Shown here piece after piece: positions 35,992 to 45,812 of a stretch of DNA of 64,000 bases. The notes beneath the pieces are model-generated. The model saw nothing but the letters and a program-made list of their open reading frames with translations, did no database searches and was not told the origin of the DNA. Each line of letters opens with the position of its first letter. The first letter of the stretch is position 1. The translations under genes and the position numbers were made by a program. This DNA is from CAZWKQ01 sp964634005 (lineage in GTDB: Bacteria; Bacteroidota; Bacteroidia; Bacteroidales; JACABE01): contig CAZWKQ010000011.1 of NCBI GenBank assembly GCA_964634005.1, positions 24,360 through 88,359 of the forward strand, in the 5' to 3' direction.

Positions 35992-37281
35992 TTAAAAATT
36001 ATAAATAACAGAAAGTAACAGTCTCATATTTGTTACATTTTCGGTTTTTGTAACCACCCCAAAAACATCTCTGTTTAAAGTGCCATCCTGCTCTTTTGTA
36101 GCATAAGAAGCAGTTGTGTACTCAAATTCTGTAGCAAAATTGAATTTGCCTTGTATAAAAACAACCCTCGGGGAAACTCTAATAATAGATTTAACATTAG
36201 AACCACGCGATAAATCAGTTATACCAATTTTATAATTTAATATTGAATCGTTGGCTCCAATATTTTGTGTGTATCCTGCCCATAATCCAAACTGAATCTT
36301 TTCTCCATTCGTTTGAAACTCTGTCCAACCTGTTATGGCATTGATAGTTGTATAACTGACAGTATTTTTTGCAGTATCGGTAATTGCTTTTACAGCATAA
36401 CCTCCAAGCATTGTCAGATCATAAAGATTTTCGCCGTAAATACCTTGCAATTTAAAAGTAAACGAAGGGTTTTTATACCTCAAAAAAGCCGAAACCGATC
36501 TTCCTGTTACTTTTTCATTATTAATAAAAGTTTTACCTCCTTTGGTAGTAGTCAACAAGGGTTGAATAGTTTTATAATCTAAAACAATACCGGCAAGCAG
36601 GTCTGTTTTTTTATCAACATCTTTATTTTCGAACGAAAAGATAGTACTAATATTCGGAATTGATGAATATCGTAATGGTGCTGACCCTAAGGCACTCGTA
36701 AAATCTCTTTGTGCCGATAAAGCACCTGAAATACTCAGTTTCCCTAATTTATGAGTTAATCTTATCTGAGGATTTCTGGAAAACGGCTGAAAAGGAGCAC
36801 CGGTATTAAATGAAATTACTCCCGAGAAACAACCAGGAACAAAAAGCGGATGCCAGTATTGTCCGGCAAGTAGCTCAGTGTTTTCCCAGTTCAACTTTAC
36901 ATAAGCATGACGGAGCCTAAAACCATTTGCATCAATAAAATTAGTGTTTTCATTACCAAAAAAATCGGCTTCCAAAATACCCGTAGTCTTAGCCCCAAAA
37001 GCATCAGGAGCTGTGATCTTTCCTGTTAATCGTGATTGAATTGATAAAAAATTAAACGACGTTTTATCATTTATATCATTACCATCCGAATCGAGATTTT
37101 TTTCCTTGGGAAATAATAAAAAATGTCCTTCCCTTAATGTATAATTATCTCTGCTATCGAAAAAGAAATCGTTTTTAATAAAACCCGAAAAATTTATTCC
37201 GTATTTTGGTTCTTCTTTTTTTTCTTGCGAAAATGAAATAATAGGAATAAATAAAAGTAATGCAAGTAAAAAATTTTTCAT
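35992..37281 (-). CDS. outer-membrane porin (DcaP-like), next to actP
   Basis: 429 residues. The signal peptide (1-18, IISFSQ) is followed by beta strands through to the C-terminus, which ends LLLSVIYNF (terminal Phe). FSGFIKNDFFFDSRD, then RLTGKI...GILEADFFG and RLRHAYVKLNWENTELLAGQYWHPLF, match the beta-strand pattern of DcaP/gram-negative porin-like proteins. It lies 40 bp after the acetate symporter gene on the same strand, so it probably lets the same carboxylates through the outer membrane. The substrate is inferred from position only. Confidence 0.75.
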   Translation of the reverse strand: MKNFLLALLLFIPIISFSQEKKEEPKYGINFSGFIKNDFFFDSRDNYTLREGHFLLFPKEKNLDSDGNDINDKTSFNFLSIQSRLTGKITAPDAFGAKTTGILEADFFGNENTNFIDANGFRLRHAYVKLNWENTELLAGQYWHPLFVPGCFSGVISFNTGAPFQPFSRNPQIRLTHKLGKLSISGALSAQRDFTSALGSAPLRYSSIPNISTIFSFENKDVDKKTDLLAGIVLDYKTIQPLLTTTKGGKTFINNEKVTGRSVSAFLRYKNPSFTFKLQGIYGENLYDLTMLGGYAVKAITDTAKNTVSYTTINAITGWTEFQTNGEKIQFGLWAGYTQNIGANDSILNYKIGITDLSRGSNVKSIIRVSPRVVFIQGKFNFATEFEYTTASYATKEQDGTLNRDVFGVVTKTENVTNMRLLLSVIYNF

Positions 37282-37321
37282 ATAAATTATTTTTAAAATT
37301 ATACTTTATTAAAATTATATA

Positions 37322-39244
37322 TTAACTGTTATGATAATTTTCGACTTTGGATAAATTGTCCTTTTGAGTCATCAACGATACAACTACCAGCACAATAACG
37401 GCTAAAGGAATTGAAATAATTCCCGGATTATCGAGCGGTATCGGAGCCAAAGCTTTGTCTAAACCGTATTTTTCGTACATAGTAGGCGAAAGTAAAATTA
37501 TTATAACGGAAGACAAAATACCTACGATTATTGACCATGAGATACCTTTAGAAGTAGTTTTTTCCCAGAATAATAAGAAAATGATGGCAGGTAGATTTGC
37601 TGAAGCAGCAACAGAAAATGCCAATCCAACCAAGAAAGAAACGTTCATTCCTTTGAGTAAAATACCAAGAATAATTGCAAATACTCCAACACCAAAAGCG
37701 GCAAATTTTCCTGCTCTGACTTTCTTTTTATCGTCCATTTTCATATCAAGGTATTTGTCCATAAAATCGTGAGCAATTGCTCCCGATGTAGCCACTATCA
37801 ATCCCGCTACAGTTCCTAATACAGTTGCAAATGCAATAGCTGATATTACCGCAAAAATTCCTACACCAAAATATTTAGCCAATAATGGTCCCGACATATT
37901 GCTGCTTTCAACATCAAGGACTCCATTTATTGAAGCTCCAAGACCCATATAAAGAGTAAGAATATAGAAAAAGCCGATCGATGCAATGGCAACTATAGTC
38001 GATTTCCTTGCTGCTCTTTGACTTGGTACTGTATAATATCTTATAAGAATATGGGGTAATGCCGAAGTTCCCAAAAACAATGCAAGCATAAGTGAAACGA
38101 AATTTAATTTATCCCAGAATGTTGCACCGGCCTTTGATGATATTTTATACAACAATCCGGGTTTTATCATATCTTTTCCAGAAGTAATATTCTGAAACCA
38201 AACAGTTGTATGCTCATCTTTAATCTCTTTTTTTGTAAACCTGACAATATCAATATTTTCGAAATTTGATAAAAATTTGAATGGATCTACAGGGCCTGTT
38301 TTATCCACTTCTTTTCCGTCTATTATCATTTTTGAAATATGTCCAACCTGATAAAATTTAGCAGCCGATTTCGGTTCGCCGTTGTATAATTTACTTCCGT
38401 CTTCCAATGTAGTTATCGACAACATTTCATCCAAAACTGTCGAATCTTTCGATAACTTAAACCAACGGTCAACCCCATCTTTCCTTAGCTTAACAAAAAC
38501 AAATTTATTGTCAATATTTTTAACTTTTTCCAACTGATAAGTCGAATCTGTAACTGCTACTAAATTATTATCTTTAAAAACAGTATTTAGCTTAATAAAC
38601 TGATGATAAGTATGTTCAGGTTTTGATTTAAAACCGTTATTTAGAATAAAAATTGTCAATATAGTTGAAAAAGTTATTAATAGTCCGCCTTTAATGAACT
38701 GTACATAAGTAGTAGAAGTCATACCGGCAGTAGCAACTATAAAGATTACAATAGAACCTACTATTAAAACACCTGTCCAATGAGGTAATCCCAGCAGAGG
38801 CACAACCAAATCGCCGGCTCCAACCATTTGAGGTATCAAATAAAATACCGAAACCACCAATGTGCTTATTGAAGCAGTTAGTTTAATTGATTTTGAATTG
38901 AATCTTGCATCAAGAGCATCGGTAAAAGTATATTTGCCTAATCTTTTCATAGGTTCGGCCACAATAAATAATGCTACTACCCAGCCTGCCAAATAACCTA
39001 TAGAGTATAAAAATCCGTCATACCCCGAAAAAGCAATCATACCGCATATACCCAAAAATGAAGCAGCAGAAAGGTAATCGCCTGCAAAAGCAATACCGTT
39101 TACCCCCCAATGTATTTTACCCCCTGCTGCATAATAGCCTGATGCAGATTTTGTTTTCCTAGCAAAATAAAACGACAATCCAAGTACAAGGGCTACAAAA
39201 GTCAAAAATATTACAATAGCTGAAATCGATACATTATAAATCAT
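37322..39244 (-). CDS. actP: cation/acetate symporter, SSS family, with enlarged periplasmic loop
   Basis: 640 residues with about 13 membrane helices. The N-terminus ARKTKSASGYYAAGGKIHWGVNGIAFAGDYLSAASFLG and the ALPHILIRYYTVPSQRAARKS segment are ActP signatures of the sodium:solute symporter family. E. coli ActP has about 550 residues; here roughly 115 extra, mostly polar residues (about 205-325) lie between two helices. The gene starts with a 4-bp ATGA overlap with the DUF485 gene, the normal yjcH-actP order. It should import acetate or related short carboxylates. Confidence 0.92.
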   Translation of the reverse strand: MIYNVSISAIVIFLTFVALVLGLSFYFARKTKSASGYYAAGGKIHWGVNGIAFAGDYLSAASFLGICGMIAFSGYDGFLYSIGYLAGWVVALFIVAEPMKRLGKYTFTDALDARFNSKSIKLTASISTLVVSVFYLIPQMVGAGDLVVPLLGLPHWTGVLIVGSIVIFIVATAGMTSTTYVQFIKGGLLITFSTILTIFILNNGFKSKPEHTYHQFIKLNTVFKDNNLVAVTDSTYQLEKVKNIDNKFVFVKLRKDGVDRWFKLSKDSTVLDEMLSITTLEDGSKLYNGEPKSAAKFYQVGHISKMIIDGKEVDKTGPVDPFKFLSNFENIDIVRFTKKEIKDEHTTVWFQNITSGKDMIKPGLLYKISSKAGATFWDKLNFVSLMLALFLGTSALPHILIRYYTVPSQRAARKSTIVAIASIGFFYILTLYMGLGASINGVLDVESSNMSGPLLAKYFGVGIFAVISAIAFATVLGTVAGLIVATSGAIAHDFMDKYLDMKMDDKKKVRAGKFAAFGVGVFAIILGILLKGMNVSFLVGLAFSVAASANLPAIIFLLFWEKTTSKGISWSIIVGILSSVIIILLSPTMYEKYGLDKALAPIPLDNPGIISIPLAVIVLVVVSLMTQKDNLSKVENYHNS

Positions 39245-39519
39245 ACATTGTCCTCCTTATTCATTTTTTTCTCCAATCTCGTACATAAAACATTATATAT
39301 AAAGCCCATAACTATAGCTAATATTATAAGTCCAAAACCATATACTATTGCCAGGTTTTGCTTTCCTACTACATGTAACCCCATTAAATCGGGATTTACC
39401 AGGCCAATAAATACAAAACCACTATAAACTATAGTGTAAACAATAAATAATTTCACACCTAATTTCGATTTTTTGGCAGCAGAGTTATCTTTCTCCAATT
39501 TTGCCGCTGGTCCGTGCAT
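39241..39519 (-). CDS. DUF485 membrane protein (YjcH-like), partner of ActP
   Basis: 92 residues with two membrane helices (about 22-44 and 56-78). This is the DUF485 protein (YjcH in E. coli) that almost always precedes actP. It overlaps actP by 4 bp. A -7-like element (TATTTTTG, 39579-39572, minus) lies about 50 bp upstream. Confidence 0.85.
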   Translation of the reverse strand: MHGPAAKLEKDNSAAKKSKLGVKLFIVYTIVYSGFVFIGLVNPDLMGLHVVGKQNLAIVYGFGLIILAIVMGFIYNVLCTRLEKKMNKEDNV

Positions 39520-39625
39520 TTAACCTCCATTTTTTAATTATTAATAATTTGTTTTACTTTTTAGAATTTTTCAAAAATATTGATTATAAAAATTCAGTAA
39601 TAAAAAAATAAGTTTAAATGTAACA

Positions 39626-39657
39626 TTGTTTTATAACAACTTTTTTTATTAATTTTG
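39626..39657 (+). promoter_or_regulatory. promoter of the Crp/Fnr regulator gene
   Basis: TTG (39626-39628), a 21-bp spacer and TAATTTTG (39650-39657), only 15 bp before the ATG at 39673. Both elements are present at standard spacing. Confidence 0.65.
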
Positions 39658-39672
39658 ATAAAAAAATAATTA

Positions 39673-40359
39673 ATGAGATTTTCAAAATCAATAAAATGCG
39701 AAAATTGCAGTTATAAATGCGACATATACTCTGCAATTGTATCTCAGAACTTTAGCGTAAATATTGATCCCTTCCATGCTTATTTTAAAAAACATGACAT
39801 AATTTGCCGTCAGGGTACTGAAGTAACACACGCTTTATATCTTGTAAAAGGTTCGGCAAAACTATATATCGAAGGCTTAAATAACAGAAATATCATTCTA
39901 TATTTATTGAAACCTCCGGCATATATCGGATTACTTTCGTTTTTCGAAACTCCTTCTTATTCTTATTCTGTTTCGGCAATTGAGGAAAGCGAGGTCTGCT
40001 TTATTGAACTTGATGTTGTTAAAAAGTTATATATCGATAATCATAATTTACTTTTAAGCTTAAATAAAGCATTCGGTAAATCTGTTTCGAATATTTTAAA
40101 AAAAATAATTTCACTAAACCAAAAACAAATCAGAGGCAGAATAGCAGAAACATTGATTTATCTCTCCGAATTAAATCATTGCAATAAATTCAATCTTCAA
40201 CTTTCGAGAAAAGAAATAGGAGAAATGATTGCAATTTCGGAAGAAAATGCCGTACGACTGCTTTCGGAATTTGCAAAAGAAAACATTATAAAAATAAACG
40301 GAAGAGAAATTGAAATAATTGATATGCCCTTATTAAAAAAAATATGCGACGTTTGCTAA
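39673..40359 (+). CDS. Crp/Fnr-family transcription regulator
   Basis: 228 residues. A cyclic-nucleotide-binding-type beta roll (about residues 30-145, FKKHDIICRQGTEVTHALYLVKGSAKLYIE) is followed by a winged helix (RGRIAETLIYLSE...LQLSRKEIGEMIAISEENAVRLLSEF). The N-terminus has a Cys cluster (KCENCSYKCDIYS), like the start of Fnr-type proteins, so iron-sulfur or redox sensing is possible but not proven. It is divergent from yjcH-actP with 153 bp between, so it may control acetate uptake. A phosphoesterase gene follows after 14 bp. Confidence 0.88.
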   Translation: MRFSKSIKCENCSYKCDIYSAIVSQNFSVNIDPFHAYFKKHDIICRQGTEVTHALYLVKGSAKLYIEGLNNRNIILYLLKPPAYIGLLSFFETPSYSYSVSAIEESEVCFIELDVVKKLYIDNHNLLLSLNKAFGKSVSNILKKIISLNQKQIRGRIAETLIYLSELNHCNKFNLQLSRKEIGEMIAISEENAVRLLSEFAKENIIKINGREIEIIDMPLLKKICDVC

Positions 40360-40373
40360 CTAAATTGTGATTT

Positions 40374-41129
40374 ATGAAAATACAGTACATATCTGATATT
40401 CATTTGGAATTAGAAGAGAATGCTAAATACCTCGAAGCTAATCCATTAATTGTTTCTGGAGAGATTCTAATAATGGCGGGAGATATTTTCCCTTTAAATA
40501 AAGACTTTGCTAAACTTGATTTTTTTAATTTTATATCGGAAAACTACAAAGAAATTTTCTGGCTAACGGGAAATCACGAATTTTATAACAATGATATTTT
40601 TTCTTTTGGCAACACAATTAATAAAAGAATCTTTAAAAACATCAACATAGTAAACAATACGGCAGTTAGTATCGGTGGTGTCAGATTTATTTTCACTACT
40701 TTATGGTCGAAAATTAGTCCCGAAAATGAATGGAAAATTGAACAACATATACCCGACTTTGATTTTATTAGTTATTCGAAACGCAGACTTAGGAGTGAAT
40801 ATTATAATAAATTACATAACGATTCATTAGAATTTTTAAAAGATGAGTTAAAATATAATTCAAAAAAGAAAGTAGTTGTTACTCATCATTTGCCATCGGA
40901 TAAATGCAATTCGGATAAATACAGAAAAAGTGAGCTTAACGAAGCTTTTTGCACTGATTTAGACTATTTAATTGAAAAATCAGACATTAATTTTTGGATA
41001 TACGGTCATAGTCATTTTAACCAAATGCCAATAATAATAGGCAATACAATACTACTAACAAATCAATTGGGTTATGTTGCCCTTAAAGAACATTTTGATT
41101 TTAAAAGAAATGCCTATTTTTCGATTTGA
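40374..41129 (+). CDS. calcineurin-like metallophosphoesterase
   Basis: 251 residues. The motifs DIHLE, GDIFP, GNHEFY, THHLP and GHSH, in order, are the five metal-binding blocks of the family. It has no signal peptide, so it is cytoplasmic. The substrate is unknown. It follows the Crp/Fnr gene closely and converges on the sensor fusion gene. Confidence 0.88.
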   Translation: MKIQYISDIHLELEENAKYLEANPLIVSGEILIMAGDIFPLNKDFAKLDFFNFISENYKEIFWLTGNHEFYNNDIFSFGNTINKRIFKNINIVNNTAVSIGGVRFIFTTLWSKISPENEWKIEQHIPDFDFISYSKRRLRSEYYNKLHNDSLEFLKDELKYNSKKKVVVTHHLPSDKCNSDKYRKSELNEAFCTDLDYLIEKSDINFWIYGHSHFNQMPIIIGNTILLTNQLGYVALKEHFDFKRNAYFSI

Positions 41130-41148
41130 AATTCAAGCCAATAATTCT

Positions 41149-43986
41149 TTAAACATCCAATCTGAAATCATATTTCAACAAACTTATATAATCTGGTATT
41201 GATGAAACAAGTTTTTTAAGCAATGATAATTCGGTTTCCGAAATTGAACCAATAAGCATTTTATTGCTTATTTCAATTTGATTTTCAATATTTATTAACT
41301 GGTTTTTAAATCTGTATTTCATCAAACTTCCGTAAATAAAAATCAGTTCTTTAACAAGCTCTTCTTTAATCAAGTTCTTTTCTCTGAGCATATTAAGCCT
41401 TTCCAAAGTATTGGTATTTGTAATACCGTTTTTCAGAGCATACACCCTTGCAAACATAATAATCGGTATAACTGCGTTTTTCAAATCAATATATTCATTG
41501 GCAATAATATGCTGATTTTTTGAATTAAAAGCATTGTTAGCCAAGTGATATAAAAATTGATTTTGCTCGGGAGCTTCATTTATAATTATATTCCTGAGCT
41601 TATCAACCAGGTAATCAGACCCATATACTGTTCTTAAATCAAAAAATATGCTGGCATCGAGTAGGTTTTTGGGTTCGGGCTGATTTATCCATGTTTTAAA
41701 CATCATTTCCCAAACTTTTAAGGGCTGACACCATTTTTCATTGCTCGCCATTACTTCGCCAATACAATACTTGTAGCCAATTTTATCCAGATAATAACTT
41801 ACCTTTTTACCTAACTTTAAAAAATATTTTTTGGCTACTTCTCTCAGTGATTCATCAGTATTTTGATAAACTATGGCATTATCCTGATCGGTAAGCAAAG
41901 TTTCCTCTTTTCTGCCCAAACTGCCCAAACATATAAAAGCAAAGTCAACAGGAGGCTTACCTATTTCCTGAATAGATAAATCGATTATTTTTCGAGTAAT
42001 TTCGTCAGAAAAATCTGATGATAAACGTGTTATATATTCTATTGAAATATCATTTTTAATTAATGGCTTAACCAGATTAATGTACATATTGTAAATATCC
42101 TTCAGTTCATCAGGATTTTGAGACCTGCTTATCAATGATTTCAAAAACGAAATATTATTTTTTAATTGAGGATAAAATTTATTAAGACTGAAAAGCCCAA
42201 CATTTAAGCCTGAATCACTTTTAACAAGTAAATGATTTATTCTGTTTTGCTCACAAAAAATTACAGCATCTTCAACGGTTTTATCGCTGTTAATATATTG
42301 TACCGGAGAACTCATTATCAGATATGCAGGATTATCTAAATTAAGTTGCAGTTCAATGACTCTTCTTTGAATATCACTGCCCGTAACAATACCCATAATA
42401 TCGTCATTTGACTTACAAAGAAACAGACAATCAGAGTTTTTAGTTTTAAAAATATTTATTACGTCAGAAATAGTACTATCAACATTTAAATAAGTAATTT
42501 CCTCTATATGATTAATTACTTTTTGACCAAGTAAAAGTTGTTGAGATTTCAAATGAGTTATTAGTTTTTCTTTATTTTCAATTTCTTTTAATCCGATTGT
42601 GATATCCTCTATTACACCATCGCAAATTAAATTTTGATTATTCTCTTTGTTGAAAGCAAACAACGAAACAGAAACAATTGCCAAATCGCGGTTCTTCTTG
42701 TAAATTTTTAAAACTTTATTTTTGATATAACCCTTTTCGGCAATAATTTTTCTTAAAAGCTTTCTGTCATCTTTATCGGCAAGAAGCTGAAGTATATGAA
42801 CGTTCGACAATTCTTTAAAACTGTCGAATCCTAAAATCTTTAAAGTAGTATCATTTGCATACAAAAATTTACCTTTGGTATCGATTTCAGCTCTAAAAAG
42901 GCCTACATTAAGTGTATTGAGTAATGATTTATAATCAACTTTTGAAACTTTGATTTCGTTGTCCGACGTTATATCTTTAATAATCAACACATTCATCTTA
43001 GTATTAAAAAAAGTGATAATTGTAACCGTAACGATAACTTCTTTATAATCACCTATTTTTGTTTTTAAATTTAAAAAATATTGGCCTTCTTTAATTATCG
43101 TTTCAGAAAATTGCTTTTTAATTTCTGATGTGTTGCTTTGATGTATAAAGTCTTTAAAATTCATGCCTGATAAATCTTCGGGAGAAAAATCAGTCAGTCG
43201 GCTGAATACGAAATTTGCGAATGTAATCTTATTGTCAACCAATGTAAGTAAGCCTTCACTTGCCGATTCGACTAATGTACGATATTTTTCCTGCGATTGA
43301 TGAAGTTGTTCAAGAATTTGAAGGCGTTTTTTTTCAAGAGTAATACTCTGAATCGAGAGAAAAATAAGAATAAAAGCTATTAAAACACTTATTCCTACAG
43401 ACATCCATAGCAAATTTCGAGTTAATTTATTCATCTCTTTTTTAACATCCTCGATATAAATTCCAGTTCCAATTATCCAACCCCATGGTTTAAAAAGCTT
43501 TACATATGATAATTTAGGAACTATTTTTGTTGAATCGTCTTTCCATTGCCACATATAGTCAATATAGCCATGTTCGTATTGACTAACCACGTTAACAGCT
43601 TCAACAAATAACTTTTTACCTTGTAAATCCTCAAAATTATTTAAATCTTTTCCGTTTAAATCGGGTCGAAACGGATGCATTATCATTTTTGGCGTCAAAT
43701 CGGTAATCCAGTAATAATCTTTGTTTTCTTCACCGTATCTAAGGTATTGAATCCTTGAAATTGCAGTTTTTTGAGCCTCTTCCCTACTCACCAAGCCTGT
43801 TTTTTCGTCATTTTCATATTTAACAAGAATACTCCAAGCTGTATTTGTAAGCTCTTTTATCATTTCTCTTTTTTCTTTCATTATATTTTCACGTGAATGT
43901 GGTATTATAAAAAAGAAAATAACCGATACAAAAAAGAATATACTAATAACAGCCGGTACTATTATTTTGAAATAAAATTTGTTCAT
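41149..43986 (-). CDS. Cache-PAS-PAS-CBS-DUF294 nucleotidyltransferase sensor protein
   Basis: 945 residues from ATG 43986 (MNKFYFKII). In order: a membrane helix (7-29), a periplasmic single-Cache domain (about 35-185, with DYYWITDLTPKMIMHP and GWIIGTGIY), a second helix (193-213), two PAS domains (about 235-345 and 355-465), a CBS pair (about 505-620, SDVINIF...IMGIVTGSD), a DUF294 nucleotidyltransferase (GSLGRKEETLLTDQDNAI), and the DUF294 C-terminal domain. There is no kinase or GGDEF module. Free-standing CBS-DUF294 proteins commonly accompany actP genes; here the module is fused to a membrane sensor. It may nucleotidylate a target in response to a small ligand; both ligand and target are unknown. 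Confidence 0.85.
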   Translation of the reverse strand: MNKFYFKIIVPAVISIFFFVSVIFFFIIPHSRENIMKEKREMIKELTNTAWSILVKYENDEKTGLVSREEAQKTAISRIQYLRYGEENKDYYWITDLTPKMIMHPFRPDLNGKDLNNFEDLQGKKLFVEAVNVVSQYEHGYIDYMWQWKDDSTKIVPKLSYVKLFKPWGWIIGTGIYIEDVKKEMNKLTRNLLWMSVGISVLIAFILIFLSIQSITLEKKRLQILEQLHQSQEKYRTLVESASEGLLTLVDNKITFANFVFSRLTDFSPEDLSGMNFKDFIHQSNTSEIKKQFSETIIKEGQYFLNLKTKIGDYKEVIVTVTIITFFNTKMNVLIIKDITSDNEIKVSKVDYKSLLNTLNVGLFRAEIDTKGKFLYANDTTLKILGFDSFKELSNVHILQLLADKDDRKLLRKIIAEKGYIKNKVLKIYKKNRDLAIVSVSLFAFNKENNQNLICDGVIEDITIGLKEIENKEKLITHLKSQQLLLGQKVINHIEEITYLNVDSTISDVINIFKTKNSDCLFLCKSNDDIMGIVTGSDIQRRVIELQLNLDNPAYLIMSSPVQYINSDKTVEDAVIFCEQNRINHLLVKSDSGLNVGLFSLNKFYPQLKNNISFLKSLISRSQNPDELKDIYNMYINLVKPLIKNDISIEYITRLSSDFSDEITRKIIDLSIQEIGKPPVDFAFICLGSLGRKEETLLTDQDNAIVYQNTDESLREVAKKYFLKLGKKVSYYLDKIGYKYCIGEVMASNEKWCQPLKVWEMMFKTWINQPEPKNLLDASIFFDLRTVYGSDYLVDKLRNIIINEAPEQNQFLYHLANNAFNSKNQHIIANEYIDLKNAVIPIIMFARVYALKNGITNTNTLERLNMLREKNLIKEELVKELIFIYGSLMKYRFKNQLINIENQIEISNKMLIGSISETELSLLKKLVSSIPDYISLLKYDFRLDV

Positions 43987-44109
43987 AGAATATAAAATGA
44001 AATTTTTTATAAAGTTATTACAAAAAAGAGAGAAAAAAAACAAATAAAAACAGTTCTGCTCGAATTAAACTATCGAGGCTATTTTATACTTAAAAAAACT
44101 AATAAAATT

Positions 44110-45105
44110 TTAGAACTTAACTATCAATTCGGCAGTTATTTTATCGTCTAAATCAGGTAGTTCTTTGTAAAAATATTTTTCATAATTAAATCTAAGATCC
44201 GCTAAAGTCAATTTCGAGAATCCGAAAGTCAAACCTGCCGTAATTCTTCCGGGTTCAAAACCTTCTTTACTGATATTTGAATCAAAAGCATCGTATCTTA
44301 ATGCCGGAGTAATTCGCTTTACTATTTTTTTGTTGATTTCAAAATGGTATAAACCGTAAATAAAAAAACTTTGAGCTGTAACTGAATTGTTTAAGGTATC
44401 GGTAGTATTTTTTCGTGCAATTTCAAAATCTAAAAATAATTTCCCTACTGTAATATGCGAACCTATATTATACAAATTAACATTATAACCGTCCATTTTG
44501 CCGGTATAATAGTTTCCCGATATATTTAAAAAAGGTTTCAGTCCTATTGAAGTCCTAAAAGCATAATTTGGACCATCTACCCATTCGGGATTATTCAAGC
44601 CCGAACCGTTAAACATTCCGAAATCAAAATTAAAAGGGAAATTAACCGGAACTTTATAAGAAAATAATGCACCTATATCTCTTAAATTTTTACTTATCCT
44701 TTTTGCAATAAATGACCGGTTTGAAAAATTGAGCTGATGAGGCGAACGCAGATTGTCGGTACTGAAAGGAATTTTCATTTGACCAAGAGTAATGTTTAAA
44801 TCTTTAATTAAGTCAACCCTAATGTATGCGTCCAACATTTTCATAACTCCTTCATCGCATAAATCAACCTCAGCTTTGTAGTATAAAAAAGGAGTTTCGA
44901 AACCTGATAAACTAAAACGGGCATTTCTTACATTAAACCTATGCTTATCGGTACTGAAATTGTATTCGTATTTGGTTCGAATACTGCCACTTACTTCGAC
45001 ATTTAGATTATAAACTGTATCTTTTTGTGATTGGGCATTATATGTTATTAATAGTAAATAAAAGAGAAATGTAAGCCTGTAGATTTTATTCAGTATCATT
45101 AGCAA
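44110..45105 (-). CDS. OprO/OprP-type (phosphate-selective family) porin
   Basis: 331 residues. The signal peptide (about 1-26, YNAQSQ) is followed by RFNVRNARFSLSGFETPFLYYKAEVDL, LGQMKIPFS and FSNRSFIAKRISKNLRDIGA, the signature run of the OprO/P family. The C-terminus ends TAELIVKF with a terminal Phe. The start overlaps the response-regulator gene's end by about 20 bp (or 14 bp with the second ATG), so it is co-transcribed with the two-component pair. The family name does not fix the substrate. Confidence 0.82.
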   Translation of the reverse strand: MLMILNKIYRLTFLFYLLLITYNAQSQKDTVYNLNVEVSGSIRTKYEYNFSTDKHRFNVRNARFSLSGFETPFLYYKAEVDLCDEGVMKMLDAYIRVDLIKDLNITLGQMKIPFSTDNLRSPHQLNFSNRSFIAKRISKNLRDIGALFSYKVPVNFPFNFDFGMFNGSGLNNPEWVDGPNYAFRTSIGLKPFLNISGNYYTGKMDGYNVNLYNIGSHITVGKLFLDFEIARKNTTDTLNNSVTAQSFFIYGLYHFEINKKIVKRITPALRYDAFDSNISKEGFEPGRITAGLTFGFSKLTLADLRFNYEKYFYKELPDLDDKITAELIVKF

Positions 45106-45793
45106 TTAACTTAAATCCAACACCATGAACATTTAACAATTCTATTTCGGGATCATCCTTCAGATACTTGCGAAGTTTGGTAATATACACATCCATACTT
45201 CTGGCATTGAAGTAACTGTCGTCTTTCCATATACGGTTTAAAGCCAAACTTCTGTCAACAACCTGATTTTTGTTTTGACAAAGCAATGCCAACAAATCCG
45301 ATTCTTTGGAAGTAAGCTTTTGCTCATTGCCGTCAATAGAAAGCAGTTGACGATTAAAATCGAAAGAGTATCGGCCTATTTTGAATATTTTATCGGCAGG
45401 AATTTCTTTTTCTATTTCCGAAACCCTTCTGAGAATTGCATTCATTCTCATTAAAAGCTCTTCCATGCTGAATGGTTTTGTAATATAATCATCTGCACCC
45501 AACTGGAAGCCTTTTAGTTTATCTTCCTGCATATTTTTTGCCGTTAGAAATAAAACAGGAACTTTAGAATCTATTTTTCTGATATCTTTAACTAACGAAT
45601 AACCATCTTTAAGAGGCATCATAACATCAATTATACAAAAATTGAAAACCTCTGTTTTGAAAACATTAAGTGCTTTTTCGCCATCGGCGCAAAGCACTGT
45701 TATAAATCCTTTTGCTTCAAGATAAGTTTTTAGAAGATTGCCTAAATTCGGGTCATCTTCGGCCAATAAGACTTTTAATTTACTTTTTTCCAT
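45086..45793 (-). CDS. OmpR-family response regulator, RprY-like
   Basis: 235 residues from ATG 45793 (MEKSKLKVLLAEDD). The receiver has the acidic pair EDD, phospho-Asp in CIIDVMMPLKDG, Thr in FLTAKN and Lys in ITKPF. The C-terminal winged helix is of OmpR/PhoB type (LTSKESDLLALLCQNKNQVVDRS, MDVYITKLRKYL). The closest known pair I recognise is RprXY of Bacteroides. It overlaps nothing upstream but lies within 20 bp of the kinase gene's end, and a porin gene follows. The TTAAC array upstream of the kinase is a likely binding site. Confidence 0.92.
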   Translation of the reverse strand: MEKSKLKVLLAEDDPNLGNLLKTYLEAKGFITVLCADGEKALNVFKTEVFNFCIIDVMMPLKDGYSLVKDIRKIDSKVPVLFLTAKNMQEDKLKGFQLGADDYITKPFSMEELLMRMNAILRRVSEIEKEIPADKIFKIGRYSFDFNRQLLSIDGNEQKLTSKESDLLALLCQNKNQVVDRSLALNRIWKDDSYFNARSMDVYITKLRKYLKDDPEIELLNVHGVGFKLIANDTE

Positions 45794-45812
45794 CCTTAAA
45801 TTAATAAAAGTT

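Noticed and set aside
39621..39641. Crp/Fnr palindrome between yjcH and the regulator gene
   Set aside because: TGTAACATTG...TAACA looked suggestive but is not a proper inverted repeat on inspection.
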